The notes under the pieces are model-generated. The model had not been told where the DNA came from. It made no database searches and was given only the letters and a program-made list of their open reading frames with translations. This document shows positions 1 to 4,414 of a stretch of DNA of 7,223 bases, one piece after another; positions within the stretch are counted from its first letter, which is position 1; the number at the start of each line of letters is the position of its first letter. The position numbers and the translations under genes are program-made. Source of the stretch: Actinomycetota bacterium (lineage in GTDB: Bacteria > Actinomycetota > Actinomycetes > S36-B12). The stretch covers positions 1 through 7,223 of the forward strand of contig CANMNM010000064.1 of assembly GCA_947499275.1 (NCBI GenBank), in the 5' to 3' direction.

Positions 1-1
1 T

Positions 2-178
2 CGGAAGAATGGCGGATTCACCATTGTTGCCGAATTCGGTCGTAAAGGTACGTACTACTACGGGCTTGAAATGGGTCCATGCCTCTCAAAGAACGCAGGC
101 GAGTGTGGCAACGCAGATCCGGGCCTGATTGGTCTTTACAACAAAGATAATAAGGCTCTTCAACTGAAGACCTCCTAA
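2..178 (+). CDS. C-terminal fragment of an unidentified protein (5' end outside window)
   Basis: The reading frame is open from the window edge and ends at a TAA at 176-178, leaving the last 58 residues of a longer protein. The other two plus frames hit stops within about 130 bases, and a strong hairpin begins eight bases after the stop, so this is probably a genuine gene end. The visible part starts RKNGGFTIVAEFGRKG, has a Tyr triplet, and contains two Cys in the segment MGPCLSKNAGECGN that could form a disulfide. It is polar with alternating beta-like stretches and no membrane helix. That would suit the end of an exported or pilin-like globular domain, but this is inference only; I do not recognise the family. 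Confidence 0.6.
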   Translation, partial: RKNGGFTIVAEFGRKGTYYYGLEMGPCLSKNAGECGNADPGLIGLYNKDNKALQLKTS

Positions 179-185
179 TCTGATC

Positions 186-233
186 GCCCACCCCTTGCCG
201 GTGTAGACCTTTACAACCGGTTAAGGGGCGGGC
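186..233 (+). terminator. Strong hairpin after the partial gene, no U-tract
   Basis: The arms GCCCACCCCTTGCCGGTGTA (186-205) and 212-233 pair almost throughout: GCCC with GGGC, CCCCTT with AAGGGG, CCGG with CCGG and TGTA with TACA. There is one A/G mismatch and small bulges near 197 and 216, and the loop is GACCTT. No run of T follows. It most likely ends transcription of the upstream gene, as U-less hairpins are often proposed to do in actinobacteria. It could instead protect the mRNA 3' end. Confidence 0.65.
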
Positions 234-308
234 ATCGGAATCACACTTCGCAAGCAAAGGCTTGACTTTTGCGATTGATTCACTGGCAAGGAGAAACTCG
301 CCGGTAGA

Positions 309-314
309 TAGGGT
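309..314 (+). promoter_or_regulatory. Candidate -10 box (TAGGGT) for the tRNA
   Basis: TAGGGT fits the loose actinobacterial TANNNT pattern. Six bases later comes C321, the first base of the GNRA hairpin that runs up to the tRNA, so a start there would give a compact 19-base leader. No -35 box is visible at 16-18 bases. A good TTGACT lies at 262-267, but it is 41 bases from this box. TAGATA at 305-310 is an alternative -10. Confidence 0.25.
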
Positions 315-320
315 TACGCC

Positions 321-340
321 CGAGAGGGGAGACCTTCTCG
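321..340 (+). other. GNRA-capped hairpin abutting the tRNA 5' end
   Basis: CGAGAGGG (321-328) pairs with CCTTCTCG (333-340) over eight pairs, including one G-U, around a GAGA tetraloop. The last paired base, G340, is also the first base of the tRNA acceptor stem. The hairpin therefore stacks against, or competes by one pair with, the acceptor stem. It is probably a 5' leader structure of the tRNA precursor near the RNase P cleavage point. Confidence 0.5.
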
Positions 341-413
341 TCCCCGTAGTCCAATCGGCAGAGACACCCGGCTTAAACCCGGCACAGTGTGGGTTCAAAT
401 CCCACCGGGGACA
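340..413 (+). tRNA. tRNA with anticodon UAA, short variable arm (atypical for Leu)
   Basis: A cloverleaf can be drawn by hand. The acceptor stem 340-346 pairs perfectly with 406-412, with discriminator A413 and no encoded CCA. The D-arm 349-352/362-365 has one C-A mismatch, and the loop holds the GG at 357-358. The anticodon arm 367-371/379-383 has four pairs and an outer C-C mismatch, with loop CTTAAAC, giving anticodon TAA (374-376). The T-arm 389-393/401-405 is perfect with loop TTCAAAT. The anticodon reads the leucine codon UUA, and A73 suits leucyl-tRNA synthetase. However, the variable region is only five bases (384-388), whereas normal bacterial leucine tRNAs carry a long variable arm. 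It may be an unusual leucine tRNA, a tRNA charged with something else, or a specialised or decaying copy. No convincing promoter was found. Confidence 0.85.
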
Positions 414-416
414 CAT
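404..416 (+). repeat. 13-bp direct repeat, copy 1 (3' end of the tRNA gene)
   Basis: ACCGGGGACACAT covers the last T-stem bases, the 3' acceptor strand, the discriminator and three bases beyond. An identical copy lies at 1028-1040. The 3' end of a tRNA gene is the classic attachment site of site-specific integrases, so this copy would be the att site that keeps the tRNA intact. Confidence 0.6.
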
Positions 417-419
417 TTC

Positions 420-428
420 TGATAACCT
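420..428 (+). promoter_or_regulatory. Candidate extended -10 (TGATAACCT) for the membrane protein gene
   Basis: TG, one base, then TAACCT forms an extended -10 just after the tRNA. The hexamer at the -35 distance (400-405, TCCCAC) lies within the T-arm and does not match a consensus. Transcription would start near 435, giving a leader of about 50 bases before the ATG at 484. Read-through from the tRNA is the alternative. Confidence 0.3.
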
Positions 429-448
429 GACCGCGCTTTTCACCCTCA

Positions 449-462
449 GGTGAGCTCTCACC
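449..462 (+). other. Small hairpin in the leader of the membrane protein gene
   Basis: GGTGA (449-453) pairs with TCACC (458-462) around GCTC. An alternative stem, ACCTGA (425-430) with TCAGGT (446-451), shares bases with it. An outer pair, GATAAC (421-426) with GTTATC (475-480), overlaps the last base of the ribosome binding site. These are short stems, so a regulatory role is speculative; tRNA 3' processing or termination is equally possible. Confidence 0.25.
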
Positions 463-483
463 ACAAAAATCGGAGTTATCTTT

Positions 484-966
484 ATGACAACAAAACCATG
501 GCAAATCGTTGCACTTGCAACATTGTGCTTCATTCAAGCGGTACACCTACTTGGAGAGGTTCTCAGCGATCTCTTGGTTGCTTCCAATCCAGCGAGTGTC
601 GCAGCATATTCAGAATTGGGATTTAGCCCAACTGATGCTGGCCCCGCTGTCGATAATGTGTACGACTACCTTGCTAACTCCCAATACATCTTTACGATCA
701 TGTTGGTCGTCATTTTCATGTTCGGTTTTTTGTTGTACCGAGGCGAGTACTTGCCGGCAGTCCGTTTGACGGGCACGATCTTCTTCGCGGTGGGCTTAAT
801 CGGTCAACTTTTGTTTGCGGGTCGTTCAGGAGATGGCAGCGCGCTGGATTCAGAAGTGACTTTCCTTCTCTATGTCGGTCTCGACGCGCTTTTGCTGCTC
901 GGATTCATCTCTCTCTTCTTTGGCAAGTCGGCACAGTGGGTCAAGGAGCACGCTGACAGTAAATAG
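484..966 (+). CDS. Four-helix integral membrane protein, function unknown
   Basis: This 160-residue protein has four likely membrane helices at about residues 7-31, 68-85, 95-112 and 125-146. A polar loop of about 36 residues lies between helices 1 and 2 (SNPASVAAYSELGF...), and the tail is short, charged and Lys-rich. Acidic residues sit within helices 1 and 4 (E25, D29, D134). The ATG is supported by GGAG at 472-475, eight bases upstream, making it one of only two genes here with a clear Shine-Dalgarno. It stands alone between the tRNA and a strong hairpin terminator, inside the interval bounded by the 13-bp repeats. I do not recognise a family and infer no function. Confidence 0.8.
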   Translation: MTTKPWQIVALATLCFIQAVHLLGEVLSDLLVASNPASVAAYSELGFSPTDAGPAVDNVYDYLANSQYIFTIMLVVIFMFGFLLYRGEYLPAVRLTGTIFFAVGLIGQLLFAGRSGDGSALDSEVTFLLYVGLDALLLLGFISLFFGKSAQWVKEHADSK

Positions 967-981
967 ATTTACGGCCATATT

Positions 982-1019
982 TGTGGTTAGCCGCCCGAAA
1001 TTCAGGGCGGCTAATCACA
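982..1019 (+). terminator. 15-bp stem hairpin after the membrane protein gene
   Basis: TGTGGTTAGCCGCCC (982-996) pairs with GGGCGGCTAATCACA (1005-1019) over 15 pairs, with one G-U wobble and the loop GAAATTCA. It begins 15 bases after the stop codon and no T-run follows. Like the hairpin at 186-233 it is probably a U-less terminator. Its near-perfect symmetry could make it act in both directions. Confidence 0.75.
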
Positions 1020-1027
1020 CTGGCGCA

Positions 1028-1040
1028 ACCGGGGACACAT
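1028..1040 (+). repeat. 13-bp direct repeat, copy 2 (detached copy of the tRNA 3' end)
   Basis: ACCGGGGACACAT is identical to 404-416, and the match stops at both edges. No other tRNA part is recognisable upstream of it. It lies eight bases after the hairpin at 982-1019 and just before the promoter of the Bax-inhibitor-like gene. It could be the distal att copy of a small or eroded integrated segment of 624 bp, or a chance match. Confidence 0.5.
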
Positions 1041-1045
1041 AGATG

Positions 1046-1074
1046 TTGTTCATTTCATGTTTATTTGTTACCAT
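1046..1074 (+). promoter_or_regulatory. Leaderless promoter of the Bax inhibitor-like gene
   Basis: There is a partial -35, TTGTTC (1046-1051), a 17-base spacer, and an extended -10, TG-T-TACCAT (1066-1074). Six bases later is A1081, the first base of the preferred ATG. The expected transcript would therefore begin at the start codon. No Shine-Dalgarno is present upstream of 1081, which agrees. A 10-bp palindrome, GGACATGTCC (1077-1086), spans the expected start point. Confidence 0.55.
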
Positions 1075-1080
1075 TTGGAC

Positions 1081-1926
1081 ATGTCCCCACGATTCTCACA
1101 GACCACAAATCCAATTCTGAAGCGCTATGAATCCCCCGCAAAAGGCGATGGCTTCGCATACGCCGAAGGCCAGTCGGCCTACACACAAGCAGCGGGTGGA
1201 TCAGCCGGTACCCAGGAGCAGTTCGACACAATCACCGCTGGTGGTGGGGCTCGCCTGACATTTGCTGACGTAGTCGTCAAAAGCACGATTCTGTTCCTCA
1301 TTACTGTGGTCATGGCCTTCGTTGGCTGGGCGCTTGTTCCCAGCATGCCCGCTGTTTTGTGGATTGGACTCGGCGGTTCATTCGTACTCGGACTGATCAA
1401 TGCGTTTAAAAAAGCAGTCTCGCCGGTTCTCGTGCTTCTCTACGCAACCTTTGCTGGACTCATGTTGGGAGCAATCAGCTGGGCGTACGACCAAATGGCT
1501 CTCGCTCAGAACTACCAAGGTCTGGTGAGCCAAGCAATTATTGGCACGCTCACCGCATTTGGAGTCATGCTGTTCCTTTATGGAACGGGGATCGTCAAGG
1601 TAAACGGCAAGTTCATGCGGATTTTCATGGCAGCCATGATCAGCTACTTCGTGATCGCAATGGCTTCCCTCGTTGGCGCGCTATTCGGTGTTGGCGGTGG
1701 CTGGGGCTTTTACGGTGTCGGTGGCTGGGGCCTGCTTCTGTGTGCCGCAGGCGTACTCCTCGCATCATTTGCCTTAATGCTGGACTTTGAGGCGATCAAG
1801 CAGGGTATTGCCATGGGGCTGCCAGAGCGGGAATCATGGAGACTGTCCTTTGGCCTGCTGTTAACCCTCGTGTGGCTTTACCTCGAAATTCTTCGCTTCC
1901 TGTCAATATTTGCCGGTCGCGACTAA
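1081..1926 (+). CDS. Bax inhibitor-1/YccA family membrane protein
   Basis: This 281-residue protein belongs to the actinobacterial branch of the Bax inhibitor-1/YccA group. It begins SPRFSQTTNPILKRYE, has a soluble, Gly/Ala-rich stretch to about residue 60, then seven likely membrane helices at about 65-86, 90-107, 115-135, 148-168, 180-201, 213-233 and 255-277. The end ESWRLSFGLLLTLVWLYLEI, then an Arg-Asp terminus, is typical of the group. BI-1 proteins are linked to ion leak and stress tolerance, and the bacterial role is poorly defined. An upstream in-frame ATG at 1057 would add eight residues. I prefer 1081 because family members begin near this NP-x-(L/F) segment and a leaderless promoter points to it. 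The loop between helices 6 and 7 has a Gly/Trp-rich internal repeat. Its stop overlaps the convergent gene's stop. Confidence 0.88.
   Translation: MSPRFSQTTNPILKRYESPAKGDGFAYAEGQSAYTQAAGGSAGTQEQFDTITAGGGARLTFADVVVKSTILFLITVVMAFVGWALVPSMPAVLWIGLGGSFVLGLINAFKKAVSPVLVLLYATFAGLMLGAISWAYDQMALAQNYQGLVSQAIIGTLTAFGVMLFLYGTGIVKVNGKFMRIFMAAMISYFVIAMASLVGALFGVGGGWGFYGVGGWGLLLCAAGVLLASFALMLDFEAIKQGIAMGLPERESWRLSFGLLLTLVWLYLEILRFLSIFAGRD
1695..1731 (+). repeat. In-frame 13-bp direct repeat within the Bax inhibitor-like gene
   Basis: CGGTGGCTGGGGC occurs at 1695-1707 and again at 1719-1731, exactly 24 bases apart. It encodes two similar Gly-Gly-Trp-Gly segments in the loop between helices 6 and 7. The eight-codon offset looks like a small in-frame duplication. 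Confidence 0.6.
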
Positions 1927-2213
1927 GGCAGAGATTGCCGCAGCTCGGTAAGTGCCGCGGCAGCATTAGGTTCCCCGTTGGGATTACTCACCAGTAAATC
2001 CCGAGTTAACACTGTGAGTTGTGCGGCATAGGCGGTTGGACCAACCCTAGGCAGTTCACGATCAACGTCATGTCCATCTGTCGCGCGCCGGATCTGGGTC
2101 GCACAGTGAAAGACTGGATCATCCATGGCGGCAAGGCGCTCGGGATTCAAACTGGCCAACCTAAGAGTGATGCGATCTAGTTCACGCAGCATTTCCTCGC
2201 GGACCGATTCCAT
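1923..2213 (-). CDS. Small conserved-looking hypothetical protein (96 aa)
   Basis: The 96-residue product begins MESVREEMLRELDRITLRLA and ends TELRQSLP. It is soluble, probably mostly helical with Leu/Arg-rich amphipathic helices at both ends and a central Pro/Gly segment, and has a single Cys at residue 37. No helix-turn-helix, metal-binding or membrane motif is evident, and I do not recognise the family. Its TAG shares bases with the TAA of the convergent Bax inhibitor-like gene. It is divergent from cbs across a 104-base region holding a 35-bp palindrome. TATGCT at 2220-2225 lies exactly six bases before the ATG, suggesting a leaderless transcript. The TGGGA just upstream is too close to the ATG to be a normal ribosome site. 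A second ATG at codon 8 is possible. Confidence 0.6.
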   Translation of the reverse strand: MESVREEMLRELDRITLRLASLNPERLAAMDDPVFHCATQIRRATDGHDVDRELPRVGPTAYAAQLTVLTRDLLVSNPNGEPNAAAALTELRQSLP

Positions 2214-2219
2214 GATCCC

Positions 2220-2225
2220 AGCATA
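2220..2225 (-). promoter_or_regulatory. Candidate leaderless -10 (TATGCT) of the 96-aa gene
   Basis: Read on the minus strand, TATGCT ends six bases before the ATG. The hexamer 17 bases upstream is CTATCA (2243-2248), only half matching TTGACA, and it falls inside the palindrome at 2233-2267. A protein bound to the palindrome would therefore probably block this promoter. Confidence 0.4.
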
Positions 2226-2232
2226 TGCATAA

Positions 2233-2267
2233 CACGCTTAATTGATAGTGACACGCAATAAAGCGTG
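2233..2267. promoter_or_regulatory. 35-bp imperfect palindrome, candidate operator between the 96-aa gene and cbs
   Basis: The dyad is centred on G2250. CACGCTT (2233-2239) mirrors AAGCGTG (2261-2267), ATTG (2241-2244) mirrors CAAT (2256-2259), and GT mirrors AC next to the centre. Of 17 half-site positions, 13 are symmetric, including 11 of the outer 12. It covers the -35 region of the 96-aa gene and is centred about 68 bases upstream of the cbs start. A dyad between divergent promoters suggests a shared regulator site rather than a terminator. Which regulator would bind is unknown. Confidence 0.5.
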
Positions 2268-2305
2268 AGTGAGCAGGCTCCTGAAGTAGCGAGGAAAAAC
2301 TGACG

Positions 2306-2311
2306 TAAGGT
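2306..2311 (+). promoter_or_regulatory. Candidate leaderless -10 (TAAGGT) of cbs
   Basis: TAAGGT ends six bases before the GTG at 2318. No -35 is recognisable at the normal spacing. The AAGG inside it, seven bases from the GTG, could instead be a weak Shine-Dalgarno, so the two readings compete. TTGATA at 2242-2247 is a good -35-like hexamer but lacks a partner -10. Confidence 0.35.
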
Positions 2312-2317
2312 TGGGCC

Positions 2318-3694
2318 GTGCAGATTTATGACTCGGTAGTCGAATTAATTGGCAACACACCTTTGGTGAAGTTGAACAGGGTAATCAAAGGAATTGTTCC
2401 GGAGGGTGTCACCGTGGTGGCCAAGGTTGAATACGTCAACCCTGGTGGTTCGGTCAAAGATCGAATCGCTGAACGCATGATCGATGCCGCAGAAAAAGAT
2501 GGATCATTGCAGCCTGGTGGAACAATCGTTGAACCAACCAGTGGGAACACCGGTGTTGGCTTGGCTTTAATTGCTCAACAACGTGGCTACAAGTGCATTT
2601 TTGTGTGCCCAGACAAGGTCTCCGAAGACAAACGCAATGTATTGAAAGCTTATGGAGCAGAAGTTGTTGTATGCCCGACCGCGGTTGATCCTGAGGATCC
2701 ACGTTCTTATTACAGTGTCAGCGATCGACTCTCAACGGAGCCCGGTGCATGGAAACCGGACCAGTACTCCAACCCGAATAACCCCCGCTCACACTATGAA
2801 ACAACCGGACCTGAAATTTGGGATCAAACCGATGGAACCGTCACCCATTTTGTTGCAGGTGTTGGAACCGGAGGCACGATCTCAGGTACCGGCCGCTACT
2901 TAAAAGAAGCGAGTAACGGCAAAGTCAAAGTAATCGGCGCCGACCCCGAAGGCTCGGTTTATTCCGGTGGCACAGGTCGCCCTTACCTAGTCGAAGGCGT
3001 CGGTGAAGACTTCTGGCCAACCGCCTACGACCCAGCAATCGCCGATGAAATCATCGCCGTATCCGACAAAGACTCATTCGAGATGACCCGTCGAATGGCA
3101 CGTGAAGAGGGGCTTCTTATTGGCGGCTCATGTGGCATGGCCGTTGTTGCCGCGCTCCGGGTTGCCGCAAAAGCCGAGCCAGGATCTCTGATAGTTGTTT
3201 TGCTTCCCGACTCTGGTCGCGGCTATCTTTCGAAAGTTTTCAACGACGATTGGATGTCCGCGTACGGATTTCTGCAGGCTGACACAGACCAGACAATTGG
3301 TAATGTCTTAAAGGCCAAGTCGCGTGACGGTAGCCTTCCCGATTTCATTCACACCCACCCCACGGAGTCCGTCGCCGACGCAATTGCGATCCTAAAAGAA
3401 TACGGTGTCTCGCAGATTCCAGTCGTCCGCGCGGAGCCACCAATCATGACCGCTGAAGTTTCTGGCGCCGTCATTGAGCGGGTAGTACTCGACGCACTAT
3501 TCCTTGGAACCGTCCGCCTCTCCGATCCGGTCGAGTCGGTTATGAGCCCAACGCTGCCCATGGTTGGTGCTGGCGAATCAGTTTCGGTTGCAATGGCAGC
3601 CCTCGCCGACTCTGATGCATTGATTGTGGTCGACGACGGCAAACCAACCGGTGTGATTACCCGTCAGGATGTACTGGCTTTCCTAGCAACTTAA
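2318..3694 (+). CDS. cbs: Cystathionine beta-synthase
   Basis: This 458-residue cytosolic PLP enzyme would condense L-serine with homocysteine to cystathionine, the first step of reverse transsulfuration. The PLP lysine is K48 in GGSVKDRI. TSGNTG (74-79) is the substrate/cofactor loop, GVGTGGT (181-187) binds the phosphate, and GGSCG (269-273) supplies the Ser to the pyridine nitrogen. The catalytic part ends near residue 310, and a C-terminal pair of CBS (Bateman) domains, about 325-458, closes the protein. No N-terminal haem domain is present, as in actinobacterial homologues. It resembles Mycobacterium Cbs (Rv1077) along its length. The GTG start fits the family N-terminus (SVVELIGNTPLVKLN). 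The Bateman pair may sense an adenosyl ligand such as S-adenosylmethionine, as in animal CBS, but this is not shown here. It is followed by convergent msrA after nine bases. Confidence 0.95.
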   Translation: MQIYDSVVELIGNTPLVKLNRVIKGIVPEGVTVVAKVEYVNPGGSVKDRIAERMIDAAEKDGSLQPGGTIVEPTSGNTGVGLALIAQQRGYKCIFVCPDKVSEDKRNVLKAYGAEVVVCPTAVDPEDPRSYYSVSDRLSTEPGAWKPDQYSNPNNPRSHYETTGPEIWDQTDGTVTHFVAGVGTGGTISGTGRYLKEASNGKVKVIGADPEGSVYSGGTGRPYLVEGVGEDFWPTAYDPAIADEIIAVSDKDSFEMTRRMAREEGLLIGGSCGMAVVAALRVAAKAEPGSLIVVLLPDSGRGYLSKVFNDDWMSAYGFLQADTDQTIGNVLKAKSRDGSLPDFIHTHPTESVADAIAILKEYGVSQIPVVRAEPPIMTAEVSGAVIERVVLDALFLGTVRLSDPVESVMSPTLPMVGAGESVSVAMAALADSDALIVVDDGKPTGVITRQDVLAFLAT

Positions 3695-3703
3695 ATTGGT
3701 GCC

Positions 3704-4345
3704 CTAGCGCGGGAACGCAACTCCGGTATTGGCGTGACAGCGGTAACCGTTGGGGTTTTTGTACAGGTACTGCTGGTGAGATTCTTCGGCTAAGTAATAG
3801 GTGAAGTCACCGGCGGGTGCTATTTGAGTCGTAATCGGATTTAGTCCGCGGGCGATGAGCACTGATTCGTATTGTTGCGCTGTTTCCTTGACAACCAACT
3901 CCTGGCTGGGGGTAGTCCAAAATATTGCGGACCGGTATTGGGTGCCGACATCATTTCCTTGGCGATCGCCCTGAGTGGGATCGTGGTTTTCCCAAAAAAT
4001 GGTCAGGATCTCGCGAGTAGAAATGATTTCCGGGTTATAAACCACCAGTGTGGTTTCGGTGTGGCCGGTTAATCCGGTGCATGTTTCTTCATAGGTGGGG
4101 TGTGTGGTGAATCCGCCCATGAAACCAACACTGGTGTTAATAACACCGGGTGTTTTCCAGTAGATCTCCTCAACGCCCCAATAACAACCTGCACCGAGGT
4201 AGATCACTTCGGAGCCTTCTGGCCAGGGGCCTTCAAGAATGGACCCCAGAACGATGTTTTTTTCACCTACAGGCAACGGGCGGGAGTTGCGCCCCGGCAA
4301 GGCTGACTCGGGTGTGACCATTGAGGGCTTTCCAAATCTAAACAT
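3704..4345 (-). CDS. msrA: Peptide methionine sulfoxide reductase MsrA
   Basis: This 213-residue cytosolic enzyme would reduce the S-epimer of methionine sulfoxide, free or in proteins, using thioredoxin. The catalytic centre is GAGCYWGVEE: C54 is the nucleophile and E59 the likely acid. The usual Phe of GCFWG is Tyr, and the usual VGYxGG is VGFMGG. ENHDPTQGDRQGNDVGTQYR (residues 119-138) is the conserved core. At the C-terminus NGYRCH gives a probable resolving Cys (C203); the second C-terminal Cys found in some MsrA is replaced by Phe. The open frame extends upstream to 4453, but the ATG at 4345 is preferred: MFRFGKPSMVTPESALPGR is the usual start of this subgroup, and TACATT lies six bases before it. 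The longer frame would run into metB. It lies antiparallel between cbs and metB. Confidence 0.93.
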   Translation of the reverse strand: MFRFGKPSMVTPESALPGRNSRPLPVGEKNIVLGSILEGPWPEGSEVIYLGAGCYWGVEEIYWKTPGVINTSVGFMGGFTTHPTYEETCTGLTGHTETTLVVYNPEIISTREILTIFWENHDPTQGDRQGNDVGTQYRSAIFWTTPSQELVVKETAQQYESVLIARGLNPITTQIAPAGDFTYYLAEESHQQYLYKNPNGYRCHANTGVAFPR

Positions 4346-4351
4346 GATGTC

Positions 4352-4357
4352 AATGTA
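4352..4357 (-). promoter_or_regulatory. Candidate leaderless -10 (TACATT) of msrA
   Basis: On the minus strand TACATT, four of six matches to TATAAT, ends six bases before the msrA ATG. No Shine-Dalgarno is present and no -35 is recognisable. The expected transcript begins at A4345. Confidence 0.45.
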
Positions 4358-4380
4358 ATACCAATAGGTGACCTCTGCTC

Positions 4381-4402
4381 TGGCGCGCTGATCATTGCGC
4401 CA
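4381..4402. promoter_or_regulatory. 22-bp interrupted palindrome, candidate metB/msrA operator
   Basis: TGGCGC (4381-4386) mirrors GCGCCA (4397-4402), and the inner palindrome TGATCA (4389-4394) shares exactly the same centre. Only the two bases between outer and inner parts (GC versus TT) break symmetry, so 18 of 22 positions are symmetric. It ends at the base before the metB -10 box and fills the -35/spacer region, where a bound repressor would block RNA polymerase. It lies about 35-57 bases upstream of the msrA start, so it might also act on msrA. Confidence 0.55.
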
Positions 4403-4408
4403 TAGGCT
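4403..4408 (+). promoter_or_regulatory. Candidate leaderless -10 (TAGGCT) of metB
   Basis: TAGGCT ends six bases before the metB ATG. With a 17-base spacer the -35 would be CTGGCG (4380-4385), three of six matches and overlapping the palindrome. No Shine-Dalgarno precedes the ATG. Confidence 0.45.
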
Positions 4409-4414
4409 GAAGCC

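Noticed and set aside
262..267. TTGACT as the -35 box of the tRNA promoter
   Set aside because: There is no TANNNT hexamer 16-19 bases downstream; the nearest candidate -10 is about 37 bases away.
262..453. 63-codon plus-strand frame covering the tRNA
   Set aside because: It includes the whole tRNA sequence and has no ribosome site; it is spurious.
18..533. Long minus-strand open frame of 171 codons across the tRNA region
   Set aside because: It runs antisense through the partial gene, hairpin, tRNA and start of the membrane gene, resembles no protein, and reads the tRNA as a Cys/Trp/Pro-rich string. It is a chance frame.
404..1040. A complete integrative element between the two 13-bp repeats
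   Set aside because: No integrase, excisionase or mobility gene is present and the interval is only 624 bp. Only a remnant or cassette can be suggested.
1057..1080. Upstream ATG for the Bax inhibitor-like protein
   Set aside because: It adds eight residues atypical of the family, and the extended -10 lies between it and the ATG at 1081, so it would not be on the expected transcript.
2233..2267. The palindrome upstream of cbs as a transcription terminator
   Set aside because: It lies between two divergent start codons with no gene ending there, so an operator is the better reading.
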